Below are positions 52,567 through 63,638 of a stretch of 64,000 nucleotides of DNA, in pieces. Under the pieces are notes generated by a model. That model saw nothing but the letters and a program-made list of their open reading frames with translations. It had not been told where the DNA came from and searched no databases. The DNA is from Jackrogersella multiformis (lineage: Eukaryota; Ascomycota; Sordariomycetes; Xylariales; Hypoxylaceae), in contig CADCXD010000008.1 in the NCBI GenBank assembly GCA_902806575.1, positions 2,294,001 to 2,358,000 of the forward strand, given 5' to 3'. Position numbers and translations under genes: made by a program. How positions within the stretch are numbered: position 1 is the stretch's first letter; each line of letters opens with the position of its first letter.

Positions 52567-53162
52567 ATGCCTCCTAAAGCTGCCGACAAGAAGCCCGCTG
52601 CCTCCAAGGCCCCTGCGACCGCGCAAAAGGCTCCTGAGAAGAAGGATGCCGGCAAGAAGACCGCGGCCACTGGCGAGAAGAAGAAGCGCACCAAGGCGCG
52701 TAAGGAGACGTATTCTTCCTACATCTACAAGGGTAAGCAGAATCTCAACCTTCATGTTTACGCGCCACATTTTGGTCATTGACGCGTTGTCAATTCGCGT
52801 CTCGTTTTGGATAAATTATACTAACTCTAGTACCAGTCCTCAAGCAGGTCCATCCCGACACTGGTATCTCCAACCGTGCCATGTCCATCTTAAACTCGTT
52901 TGTCAACGGTGAGTCATCTAGCCCATTTACGCGGTATCATCACGCGCATCGAGTATGTTGCATTACTAACGTGCATTTCCTAGACATCTTCGAGCGAGTT
53001 GCCACCGAAGCCTCCAAGCTGGCTGCTTACAACAAGAAGTCCACCATCTCTTCCCGAGAGATCCAGACCTCGGTGCGCCTGATCTTACCCGGTGAACTAG
53101 CCAAGCATGCCGTTTCTGAAGGTACCAAGGCAGTCACCAAGTACTCATCATCGACCAAATAA
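52567..53162 (+). CDS. htb1: Histone H2B
   Basis: Core nucleosome histone, partner of H2A. Three exons (52567-52732, 52837-52908, 52984-53162) and introns of 104 and 75 nt give 138 aa. A Lys/Ala/Pro-rich N-terminal tail (MPPKAADKKPAASKAPATA...) precedes the histone fold: [60 protein letters not shown] and VRLILPGELAKHAVSEGTKA. The C-terminal AVTKYSSSTK carries the conserved Lys ubiquitinated by Rad6/Bre1 in other fungi. The start ATG follows a CA-rich leader and fits the family N-terminus. The gene converges on SQS1. Confidence 0.97.
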
Positions 53163-53809
53163 GTGCTTGGTTTTCTGCGTCTGGTTTCTCTTTTGGGCAT
53201 GGGACTTTTTAGCTTTGGCATGATGACGAGACTCAGCCAAAGCTCGGTATGCAAATCCACTGATATGGGAGTCTCATAATGCGTTACGGATGGTTTGCTT
53301 TTTTAAGGGGTCAATGTTCTCGCACAACACGGTATGGGGTTTGCGGTTGTACAATACATTTTCCCGATAGGGCTACGGAATGAATCTGCATATGAACAAA
53401 CAAACTAAACATATTTTTCGACGTCGTGGAGTGCTAATCATTGCGAGTCTTACATTTACGTCCACCCACTACATTGCGTCTCGATGTGGCCTTATTAAGC
53501 CACAGTGGTGCCCGAACAGCAACGCATATCGTAACCTATGCTCTTAGATCGCATCATCAATGGAGTAGTCGCCAGGAGTCCGTTACAATACATGTGGATG
53601 TCGAAGGAGATCACCAAGTTCAATTTCGGTATTGGAGACGGAATTATCTAGTTATTTTTGGTAAACGATTGATTTTTGGTCTAGCCATGAGGCCTCTAAT
53701 TCTTTATAAAAGGGTCGAAGTCCACATTATGATAATGAATAATGAAATGACCCGGTTTAATCCCATGTTACAACGATGAGTGGATTAGTAGTCGCTGGGC
53801 AAGATGGTT
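53163..53809. other. H2B to SQS1 convergent 3' region
   Basis: Non-coding. Holds the 3' ends of H2B and SQS1. A 112-codon open frame at 53441-53779 has no start context or recognisable motif and is not called. Confidence 0.5.
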
Positions 53810-55960
53810 TCAAGAATCGCCGAGTCCGGCTTTGGTTTTCTTCACAACATGTGTGATGGGTACCATAATGCCTTTGTTCTCTCCGGTGCCCAAAGCCATG
53901 CCTTTTGACCATCCCATCTTTTCCAGCATCGCTCTTCCCCTATTCTCTGCGCCTAACTCCGAGGCATGCTGACCGACGATGTCGCCATCACGATAAGTTA
54001 GAGAACTTTTGAAGCGTGACTTGCCATTGTTAGTTTCGGCTCGCTTGAGGATTCGACTCTCGTCCACTACTTTGTCGTCCACATCAACACGGGGGAACCA
54101 GGCCTGTTTGATACGACCAAATGTCCTGTCAAAGGTAACTTGATCGAATGGGAGTGTAGCCTTTGAGCGGTAGAGAACCGGGTACCTATCTTTGCCCTTG
54201 CCTACAGACTGTGACTTGATTTTGAACTTGTTGGCTACAACGTGGATGGTTTTGCGAGTGTCTTTGTCGAATGGAGGTAAAACGAGTCTAGGGAATATCA
54301 GTACAAAATAGTATATGAGATAGCGACGAACGTTGGGGTGGCTTACTGTTCTTGAGAACCAAGAAGGAAGGTTTCAAGCTCGTCAGCAAGATCATCCAGG
54401 GACATGCCTCCGAGATACTTCACTCGGAGATCATCGGGATCGATGTTTTTACCGAGTAGTCCTTGTGATCGTAGCTCTTCACGAACCTTCCTCTTCTCCG
54501 CCTTCTTAAGACGGTCCTTCTGCCAAGTTAACTTCATAGCCTCCTCAAGCTCGTAGTCTGATACATTGAATGTTGGCTGGCCTTTCTTGAAATTGTTAAG
54601 GCTGGGTCGATGCCAGTCCATGAGGTCCAGCTCATCAAATGCCTCCGCCATCTGCGTTGCACTTGGATATTGACCTTTCTTCTGAACAACTTTAGCCTTT
54701 TCCGAATCGCCTTTCCTCTTACGACGCGGGGCAGTCTTAGTGGGGGTCAGCCACCCGTCGTCAGAAGCTTCCCCGTCAAAGAGCAAAACGTCATCGCTGC
54801 CGAGACCCAGCTCCTCCTGTTTGACCAGCAGGCGGGCCATCCGTTCGTCTTCTACCTCAAGGACACTTTGTTGGTTCTCCACGTCGGTTTTATCCCCTGA
54901 GCCACTGTCCGTGGCGTCATCGCTAGAGACATCACCAGGAACCGCGTCACTATCGGTACCACCAAGGTCTCTTAGTAGACTGAAAGTATGCGATTCTATT
55001 CCTAAATGATTCATTCCTTCGCCGTTGTCTTCTCCCCCCTCGAAACCTTGGATATTAGCCACGTAATCTGCGATCAAAGCAGCTTCTTCGTCCGACGCGG
55101 TATCCTGGGTGGGTTTGCGCCGTCTACCACGTCCTCTACGTCCTTTGGGCCTAGAACCTAGAGGAATGAAGTCGCCTGTCATGGCGGCATTGACTGGTTT
55201 AGCCGGTTTAGCCGTTTCTTGGTGAAGAGTCTCTTCGACGGCCTGCAGCTCAAGATCTAACTCACGGAGTTTTAACGAGTCGGCATTGGTGTCATGTTGA
55301 CCAATTCGAACGGAATTTGGCTCTTGACGATTGCGATCTCTCCCTTTGAACAGGATTACTTCTTCGCTAGAATCCGAGCTGTGGTCAGAACCAGGATCTG
55401 GAGAGGTCTTAGAATTGACGCCTTGAGGGGTTTTTGCAGATATCTCTGAAGCTAGTAGTTGGATTTGAGGCGGCGGCTCTTCATTGGGAGACAAAGACGG
55501 AACAGGGTCTTCGAATAGATGAGTATCTATGATAGGAGTTAAGGTAGGAGACTTTCTCATTCTGCCTTTGCTCTCGAGTGCTTCATTTGGATTGGTCAGC
55601 TGAACATCGAGATCCTTCAAAGGGTCCATAAGGCCAGCACTAATAAAAGTAACAGGTTTATATCGTAGTTTGGCGTCACGGCCAAAAGCTCCACGGCGAT
55701 TCGATGCTGTGTTCCTAGCCTCATCGGCAAGTGTATAACCTGAAAACAGGTTAGAATCTGGCGAGGATAAAGGGGGTAGAAGAGGATAGCGGATGAGCAA
55801 TGGGGTATATACCATGAGCTCGTATAAACCTTTTAGGTGCTGATAATGGGTTGTTGCCACCATACTCTCCAGAGGCATTTCCATGGGGAGCATCTTTGCG
55901 ACGAGAAAATCGCTGGCCTTTAAATCGAGGGCCTGAGCTGCCCTTTTTATTCTTGGCCAT
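53810..55960 (-). CDS. SQS1: R3H and G-patch protein SQS1, Prp43 cofactor
   Basis: Likely orthologue of yeast Sqs1/Pfa1, which stimulates the DEAH helicase Prp43 in spliceosome disassembly and late 20S pre-rRNA processing. Three exons (55813-55960, 54347-55739, 53810-54287) with introns of 73 and 59 nt give 672 aa. The N-terminus is basic and Gly-rich (MAKNKKGSSGPRFKGQRFSR), followed by the Y-T-L-x-D-E-A-R-N-T signature. A long acidic, Ser-rich middle contains a nuclear-localisation-like KGRRGRGRRRKPT patch. The R3H region is about 514-575 (LVLPPFDKDTRKTIHVVANK). The C-terminal G-patch is about 629-670, with G-R-x-M-L-E-K-M-G-W-x-x-G and a closing G-L-G. The domain order matches the family. 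Head to head with ATG4 across about 1.4 kb. Confidence 0.9.
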
Positions 55961-57401
55961 ATCTGAATTTTAAGGGTTGACGATATGTTGTGAGACGCAA
56001 CGGAAAGAAAGCTAGAGAGACGAATGTGGTTAAATACGTAAGATGGAGGATGGAGTTGTGCTTTATAGAACTAGGATAAGACTTCGGAGTACCTAAGAGA
56101 AAATGGGCAACTACCTAGTAAGGTGATGACGATAATGTGGACCGCAGCGTGTCTTTGAAACTCGACAGGCGGCTCTTGACGATTATGTACCAGCTATAAT
56201 ACGAAGCATCCACCCCCAGCTTCCAAGGTTATAAATTAAATTTGTATTTAAATTTAAAGTTGACAAGATTTTCGGTTATTCTGGTAGGCACATCCTTACT
56301 GAGAGGTATGGATACGTTTGAAGGTAGGTAGCGTGCCTTGCAAAACATATTAATTACATTTACATAGCTCTTGTACTTGTACCTAATACCTATACCTTCC
56401 TAGGTACCTAGGTAGATACCTGTCATAGTCATGCCGGAGGTAGGCATGCCCCGTTATCGATAACAATAAATCCCCCATGAGCTCGTCACAAGGTACTAAA
56501 TCTACCTGTTCAATCAACCACCAGCATCCCTCTCCCTCTCCCCGCTTGTCCGCCAGTTTAGTGCCTACCTACATACTACCTACGTAGTACCTACCTCCTA
56601 GCCTGCCAACCTAATCCACTAAACGGAAAGGTTAAGAGACCTAGGGCATGGATGTCGCCGGGGTGACTTGGCAAGCAATAGCAAGGCCTACCTGGCCTAC
56701 CTGGCCTACCTGGCCTACCTGGCCTACCTGGCCTACCTGGCCTACCTGGCCTACCTGGCCTACCTGGCCTACCTGGCCTACCTGGCCTACCTGGCCTACC
56801 TGGCCTTACTAACTTTCCCCATCTCTCGATAAGAATTAAGAATTAAGGCAGTTTCGATTCCATCGCTTCGACTTCCAACAGAAAAACAACCACGTCTTTT
56901 GCTCATCGCCGAGTTGCTAATAACCAAATCTTCAACTCCTTTGGTGATTGGGGCGCATGGTAGCGTTTTTGTCTTCCGAAGGCCTTGGTCTGGTTAGGTC
57001 CGGTCCATTCTTACCCATCAATCTGTCTGCCTGTCTACCTGTCCGCCTGTCCGCCTGCCCATCTATTATTCATCCATTCGCCATCGAATCGTCGCCGTCT
57101 TACGCCGCCCTCTAGTCATCAACCTTACCTACCTACCTTTCTACCTTTCTTTCTACCCTTACCTTAGCTCTATTGCGACGAATTAAAACGGCGGTACTTC
57201 ATACTTCCTATCATAGAGCCACTATTCATTTTATCTCTTTTGTTTCCTCGCTGTGTGTTTAATATTTACTCTCACTCGCTACTGTTACTACAAGATAAAG
57301 ACTATACTTGCTTATAAGGGTGTTTTGGTCGTATCCCTCGGGTCTTGAAGGCGAACATTCAACTCGCAACACTACTAACACTACCACTACCACTTCTCAC
57401 T
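55961..57401. promoter_or_regulatory. Divergent SQS1/ATG4 intergenic region
   Basis: No gene seen. Contains a CCTAGGTACCTAGGTAG palindrome near 56399-56415, many CTACCTACC words, the 9 bp minisatellite at 56685, and a pyrimidine-rich probable ATG4 leader (about 56985-57400). Confidence 0.55.
56685..56801 (+). repeat. Perfect 9 bp minisatellite, 13 units
   Basis: GGCCTACCT repeated 13 times without a single difference, followed by a partial GGCCTTACT. The uniformity suggests recent expansion and likely length variation between strains. It lies about 600 bp upstream of the ATG4 start and about 725 bp upstream of SQS1. The unit contains the CCTACCT word seen singly throughout the euchromatic intergenic regions. 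Confidence 0.95.
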
Positions 57402-58903
57402 ATGGATACCACGGTAGATCTCGGCAGACGCATCGTCCAGATGTTTTGGGATCCCGAACCAACCAATGATATTGTCCGCGATCAACCGGTCTGGTGTCTC
57501 GGATCATCTTACAAGCTCAACAACAGTCCGAGTCCTAAGCCCGACCCTACATCTTCGGCCTCCGAACCGCCAGCTAAAGATTCCATCCAAGCTCCCGCCA
57601 GGCTACCCGAGACCCCTCCTGACTCAATCTCCAGCAGCTTCGACTCATCTTTAGCCTATGATGAGGTCCCTCTTGATGGGGGTTGGCCACCCGCCTTTCT
57701 TGACGATTTCGAATCTAGAATATGGATGACTTATAGGTCAGAATTCGACCCCATAGCCAAGTCGCAAGATCCTAAGGCACTCTCCGCCTTGTCTTTCTCG
57801 ATGCGTCTAAAGAGCCAATTGAGCGACCAGACCGGCTTCGCCTCGGATAGTGGATGGGGGTGCATGATCAGATCTGGCCAGAGCCTGTTGGCTAACGCTA
57901 TGCTTGTACACCGTCTCGGTCGAGGTACGCGCACCTGGCAGAAAGAAAAATCAAAGCTTTTGCACGTCGTTGCTAAGACACCTACAGGATGGCGAAGAAG
58001 TACACAAGACCAGGAAGAGAAGAAGATACTCTCACTATTCGCCGATGATTCACGGGCGCCATACTCGATACATAACTTCGTGCGCCACGGCGCTTCTGCG
58101 TGTGGGAAATATCCTGGCGAGTGGTTTGGTCCTTCGGCAACCGCGAGGTGTATTCAGTAAGCGGTGTTTTGCTAAGACCCGGTGGCGCCGAGGTAGCAAT
58201 GGCTAATTAGGAACCACAGGGCTTTAACGAATTCGACCGAGTCAATGTTGCGCGTCTACTCAACCGGGGATGGCCCGGATGTCTACGAAGATAACTTCAT
58301 GAAAATCGCGAAGCCTGACGGCACAACCTTCCACCCGACAGTGATACTTGTCGGCACGCGACTCGGCATCGACAAGATTACGCCAGTGTATTGGGAAGCT
58401 CTCACGGCATCCCTGCAGATGCCACAGTCTATTGGTATTGCTGGGTAAGTTCTTTTCGTATTTCCTAATTTTCTACATGGTGATGCCCGAGTCTAATCGA
58501 GAAACGCAGTGGACGTCCATCGTCATCACATTACTTCATTGGGGTTCAAGGTCTTCATTTCTTCTACTTAGATCCCCACTACACGCGGCCTGCCTTGCCC
58601 TACCACGAAGACCCCGACGAGTACACTCAGGAGGAGGTCGATACTTGCCACACGCGAAAGCTTCGAAGGCTTCATGTCAAGGAGATGGATCCCAGCATGC
58701 TCATCGGCTTTCTGATTCGCGACGAAGAAGACTGGAGGGATTGGCGGAGGAGCGTCAAGCACGTCCAGGGCAAAGCCATAATTCACGTTTCAGATCACGA
58801 CCCAACTGCACATATGCACGAGTCTGGAGGGCCTATTGACGAGGTTCAGACTCTAAGCGACGAGGACGACGACATGGAGGCAGAAGGAGAAGGTGAAGAC
58901 TAA
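57402..58903 (+). CDS. ATG4: Cysteine protease ATG4 (autophagy)
   Basis: Cysteine protease that trims the C-terminus of Atg8 and later releases it from phosphatidylethanolamine, allowing autophagosome formation. Three exons (57402-58156, 58220-58444, 58510-58903) with introns of 63 and 65 nt give 457 aa. Peptidase C54 features: W-M-T-Y-R-S-x-F near residue 108; catalytic Cys154 in DSGWGCMIRSGQ; R-L-G-I-D-K-I-x-P-x-Y-W; then G-R-P-S-S-S-H-Y-F-I-G and catalytic Asp348 and His350 in YLDPHYTRPA. The N-terminal ~95 residues hold a Pro/Ser-rich variable insert, and the tail is acidic, as in other filamentous fungi. The chosen ATG begins MDTTVDLGRRIVQ; the frame extends upstream without another ATG. 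Catalytic residues are intact. Confidence 0.95.
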
Positions 58904-59274
58904 TAAACCAGTCTCGGGCGCAATGTGTTATCTGTTTGGTGTACCAGGGAAATACCAGTAGGTAATAGTCAGGCGTTAAACGTGGATCATGGAGGATTAT
59001 GAACAACAATCATTGGTGATGTAAATATCATGAGTACCCACCAACCGTAATTTAGCAGGTAGTGGCAGCTGACTGCATTGAGCAGTGGCTCTCTTCTGCT
59101 CTTGGTGGCGTTACGAAACGGAAACGATCAAGTAACGCTCCCCTATTCCAAAGCCATTATATAGAAGGATAAAATTGGGTCCGGAGCAGGCAAATGCTTG
59201 GTTCCATTGCTGGGCTGTCAGGTGGGTATTATTGACACAATCTTCTGGGCTATACCTTAGGTAGTAGGTTAAAT
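58904..59274. other. ATG4 to JJJ1 convergent 3' region
   Basis: Short non-coding stretch holding both 3' ends; no repeat or gene recognised. Confidence 0.5.
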
Positions 59275-61050
59275 TCATCTACCGCCCTTTTTGCTAGGCT
59301 TGGATGCCGCGATCTTAGTTGCTGCATGACCTGTTTTCTTCAGGTGCTTAAATAGATGTGTCCTTGACTCGAATGTGGTATTGCAGGCTGTACACTTTTG
59401 TTGTTGCTGTGGAAGTTAGCAGAAGCCATTATAGCATATGATGTGCGCGATTGGCCAAGTCTGCGTGGCAGCTTACAGAATCGTCTTGCTGCTCCGAAGC
59501 AGCTTGGCGAGCAGCCCTTTTCTCTCTCTTGGCTTTCGCCTTGCCCACCTTCTTGGTAGGTTCATTGCTCGTGACTGAGATCTCTTCTACTCCACCGACA
59601 AGACTACCGATGTGACCATCCTCATCACCCTGCAAAGAGTTTGATCCTCCTTGTTGCCCTGATATAATGCGTGCTTCCACGGCATCTCTCGAGGCATAGT
59701 CATCATCGTCGCTCTCATCTTGTGAGTCAACCGTTGTGACCCTCGAACTCGTAGGCTCTGTATTAGCTCTAGAAGTTACATCAGTTCGGCTGGATTCGTC
59801 CGTCTGGGTAATATCGAGTGTGCTACTCTCAGAGGCAGCCATCTCATCATCTACATAGTGATCACCCACGACCGGTATACCGGGTGTGGAGGTGAGTAAA
59901 GTCTCCTCGTCCAGATCAAGATTCGAGTTCTCCTTTTTCATCTGTCTCTGTAGCTGCTGGACGGCCTTCGCGTGTTTCTTGCTCTTCTCGTGGGCTTCAT
60001 ATTGATTCTCACTCTTGAATATCTTGTTGCACACTACGCACTCTATATGTTCAATTTCGGATTCTTCATCGGTCTCGGAGAATCCGCCCTGGTGTGATTC
60101 ATGGTCTTGAGACTGCGCCCAGTCGGGAACGGCGGAAGGATCGTTCATCTTTTGCAGATTTGCAGCCCTCGACCTAGCGGCTTGTGCTGCAGCCGAATCA
60201 CGCAGGATCTTTTGTCTCTCGGCCTCGGATTGAGTATTGGGTACATAACGGGGATCGCGCTTGCGAACGAAAGCAACTAGTGATCGTACTGCATCATTGA
60301 ATTGGCGCACACCATCCTCTCGAAGTTTCTTATTCTCCTTCTCCATAAGGCGGCGTGCCCTCCGGTCCGTGGCATCGGAAAGCCGCCATTTATCCTTCCA
60401 GGCAAAACCAAGTTTAGTAGAGAAGTTGGACCACCTGCTGTAGAATGCCTTCGCGACTCTGCCGTCGTCTTTGGATGTACCAAAAGGAGGATATTGTATG
60501 GGAGGTTGGTCATCCCACTCGGCGGCAGCGATTTCTCCTTGAGCTATTCTATCGAAAGTATCCTGTAAGATGGTGAAAAAGCTGCCCGGAGAGTCATCGA
60601 GGGGGATAGTCTTGTTGAAACGGCCAATTAAGGTATAGATTTCGTCGGCGGTAGTTAGGCGAACGTTGTAGTATTCGGGGGTCGCTTCGGTGTCAGCTGG
60701 GTCCTCGCCACGCAGGATCGTATCGCGATGAGAATCGTACCAAGCGCGTTCTTGTGAGTCTGAGAGGACCTCGTAGGCGGCTTGGACCTCTGCGAATTTC
60801 TGTGTGGCATTTTCGACATCGCCGTAATTTCGATCCGGGTGTAGCTCTAGAGCTTTCCTTCTATAGGCTTTCTTGATTCTGACAAGGAATTGCGGGATTA
60901 GGATAGTGATCCAGATAAACGATAGCATTTGTCTGCTTACTCGTCATCGCTGGCTTGGTGGTCGACTCCAAGTAGTTCGTAGTAGTCTGTTTTCTTGGGC
61001 GAGGTGTTGTTTGCCGCAGCGCCTGCGGAGGACGACTGCTGCGCGCCCAT
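59275..61050 (-). CDS. JJJ1: J-domain and C2H2 zinc-finger protein JJJ1
   Basis: Hsp40 co-chaperone of cytosolic Hsp70 on ribosomes. In yeast, Jjj1 with Rei1 helps release the Arx1/Alb1 export factors from pre-60S particles. Three exons (60941-61050, 59477-60878, 59275-59406) with introns of 62 and 70 nt give 547 aa. The J domain is about residues 21-88 (DYYELLGVDHQASDDEIKKA), with the H-P-D motif at 50-52. A charged middle region leads to a first C2H2 finger at about 315-345 (C-V-V-C...H-x-x-x-x-x-H) and an acidic Ser/Thr-rich stretch. A second finger sits at the very C-terminus, C-T-A-C-N-T-T-F-x-S-R-x-x-L-F-x-H-L-x-x-T-G-H. That finger is in a separate 132 nt exon that would be lost if the last intron were missed. 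The start gives the MGAQQSS N-terminus, ~20 residues before the J domain. Confidence 0.93.
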
Positions 61051-61958
61051 CGTGTGGGAAAGTTTGGAAGGAGGTTTATAGAATGGTCGGCAAAAACAAG
61101 TAACTGATTAACTACCTAGGTAGATAGGTAGCTAAGAAACAGGTAGTTAATTGGGCTTCATACGTTAAATGTACTTGTTAATATTTGGATTGTTGTAATA
61201 TGGAAGTATCACAAAAAATATTAAATATTATTTAACCTACGACATTTAAAGTTTGCTTGATAGAATGCTACATATGCCCCGCACCACCTGGGCAGGCGCT
61301 GGTCCCCGCACTCGGGTTTAAGCCTTTCATAAAGGATTACCTATACCTGGATGTACTTTGAAAATCTAGATCGGTACCTACACTAGTATATATTGGGCCT
61401 TTATTTTATGCACTAGTCCAAAGCGGAAATAGATCGTGTAGTCACGCAGGGACAAACTGCCCGGATCTTCTAAGGCTGCAGAAGATGTTGCATAAAAATA
61501 TAGTAGGTACCTAAGTAGAGGTACGTATCAAGTGCTAGCATTTAAACTCACCTACATCCTATGGAAGTACTATATACCTAGGTACCTACCCAGATTAAAT
61601 GTTTGCCCCATTATATGGTAAAATATAAAATACTCTCCTCCTTCTATTACATCCAGTCTTATTTATTATACATTCACGCTTTCATATGTATATGTATACA
61701 AATATAAATATATATAAATATTCTCATTTATATACTTATTGCATCCTTACCATATTCTTGTCTATTCCTTTTTACTTTATTTTATCACTACTCGTTCCTC
61801 AAATATTATAGGTATCTAACAACCCTCGTTCTAACAACCCTCGTTCTAAGTCGACTATCGCCACTTGCGGATATCACTTGGCAGAACAACACGGGCCCAG
61901 CTAACTTGATTGCTGCTGAGCTAGCTGTTCTGTATGTCTCATACTTGTAATAGTTCCC
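61051..61958. promoter_or_regulatory. Divergent JJJ1/SPX-RING intergenic region
   Basis: No gene seen. Contains CTAGGTA/TACCTAGG words at about 61113-61131, 61503 and 61575-61590, and an AT tract around 61610-61740. An immediate duplication of CTAACAACCCTCGTT lies near 61817-61846, in the probable leader of the SPX-RING gene. Confidence 0.5.
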
Positions 61959-63441
61959 ATGAAGTTTGCACAGGTATTCAGGAAGTCTCTACAACAAGAA
62001 GGTAGGCCTTCTTCTTTCTCATCCTCCTGGCAGCCTATTGCTTACTAGGGTTTTCTTCTGTAGGCTTCCCAGAGAAATGGGTCAGTTCTGCCGTTCCATA
62101 TGGCCAGCTGAAAAAATGTCTCAAGAAAGTTACCAATGAGCTTCAGGAGCTAGGCCTGGATAAGGACACTTTGGCTCAGTTAGCCACTGCCCAAAAGGAC
62201 CCATCCGCAGTAGCCTTTCATTATCACCTAGATGGCAAGGCCGACGATCCTAAACACTTCCGCCCGAGGTTAACCTTCTTCATCCACCTAAGGGACGGCG
62301 TGGCTGTAGACGCAAAATTAACCCCATCCACGCGAGATTTCCTAAAGAATATCGTTTCTAGGACAGACGGAATACCAGACCTGCCGGCGAATGAGCCCGA
62401 CGATGCAAATTCGGCTCCTAACTTTTGTAGCTCTGGTCAAGTCCTCTCACCCAAAGAAGAGCCGTTGTCAGTCCAGCAGATCGAAGTGCCCTTAGTGTTT
62501 GATAGTGAGTTTTTCGACATCTTGCAGACTGATGTTTCCAACCTAGACGCGCTGCAAGAGGAAGAACAAGATAAGTTGGGAAAGGAGATAACACTACTGG
62601 GTCAAGATATCAACGTAGCTACAAAACCATCGAAAGGTCGGAGAGCAAGGGGAGACCTAGAAGCCTGGCGTAAAATTTTTCAACTATACTTGGACGCCCG
62701 GGTCTTCTTTTCTACTTTAGAGCACGACCATGGGGCTAGGACAAGTTCCCAGGCTGTCGAGCAGCTTCGATGGTTTCAAGACCAGGTGCTTTCGAGAAAG
62801 TTAATTCACAGCCTAAAGCTTGAGAATAGTCGGCATGCCTATACTAGATTCCTCAACATGAACGCCCTGCTCCTGCAGATCCTCAAATTCCAGGAGATTA
62901 ATAGTTTGGCGGTGACCAAGATACTTAAAAGTTTGTCATCACTAAAATCATATAAGTCTGTATATGCCTCAAGTCTCCCTTACTAACCAGTCCAATAGAA
63001 TTTGATAAGAGAACCTCGTTGGGTGTTTCCAGGGCATTCCCTGTTACCATACAATCAAATCATCTTCTAGCAGGGAGTGTGGCTAAGGACTTATGCGCAC
63101 AGATGTCCAACGAACTGATCTCGGTTGTCCCGCAGCTTGACGACTATCTCTGCCCCATCTGTTTTGCCGTGGCGTACTGGCCGGTCAGACTAGAGTGCCA
63201 GCACATGTTCTGCAGTCGGTGTCTCGTCAAGATGTCGCGAAAAGGGGAGAGGTTCTGTCCTCTTTGCCGAGCTGACGTGATCATGCGAGCCGGTCTAGAA
63301 AATTTTGATAGTGCGCGTGCCGCATTTCTTCGCGAATATTTTCCGAAGGAAGTCAAGGAAAAAATACAAGCAAATGAGCGCGAACGGAATAGGGAGATAT
63401 TCGGGCCTGATTACTCAGATTCACCTTGTTCCGTGATGTGA
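61959..63441 (+). CDS. SPX domain and RING finger protein (putative E3 ubiquitin ligase)
   Basis: Three exons (61959-62001, 62064-62930, 62999-63441), with introns of 62 and 68 nt, give 450 aa. The SPX domain, about residues 1-310, begins MKFAQVFRKSLQQEGFPEKW and ends with the family signature A-V-T-K-I-L-K-K-F-D-K-R-T-S-L-G; the second intron interrupts the K-K pair. SPX domains bind inositol pyrophosphates and report phosphate status. A C3HC4 RING follows, with C355, C358, C370, H372, C375, C378, C390 and C393, so the protein is probably an E3 ligase acting in phosphate signalling, similar in layout to plant NLA. Fungal relatives have been annotated as RING-14-type proteins. The substrate is unknown. 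The tail is short and charged. It converges on the amidohydrolase gene. Confidence 0.9.
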
Positions 63442-63638
63442 GGGCTGTAGTGGTACCTAGGTATTTTACAAACTTCACAGGAAACTCGCCAAGGATAAAA
63501 TTTACCCCTTATCGACATTTCTCCTAATGCATCCCGTTTCCCTCGAATGCCACTATGCGCTGATTGGTTGCCCCTTTGCCATGGCAGCGGTGGACTTGCC
63601 AACTATCGCCCCAGGGGCTCGAAATTTATCAACCCTAT
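63442..63638. terminator. Convergent 3' region, SPX-RING and amidohydrolase
   Basis: A 197 bp gap between two converging stop codons must hold both 3' ends. A GTACCTAGGTA palindrome lies at 63453. No defined terminator motif was identified. Confidence 0.4.

Noticed and set aside
53441..53779. 112-codon frame between H2B and SQS1
   Set aside because: No motif, and it lies in the converging 3' regions; probably chance.
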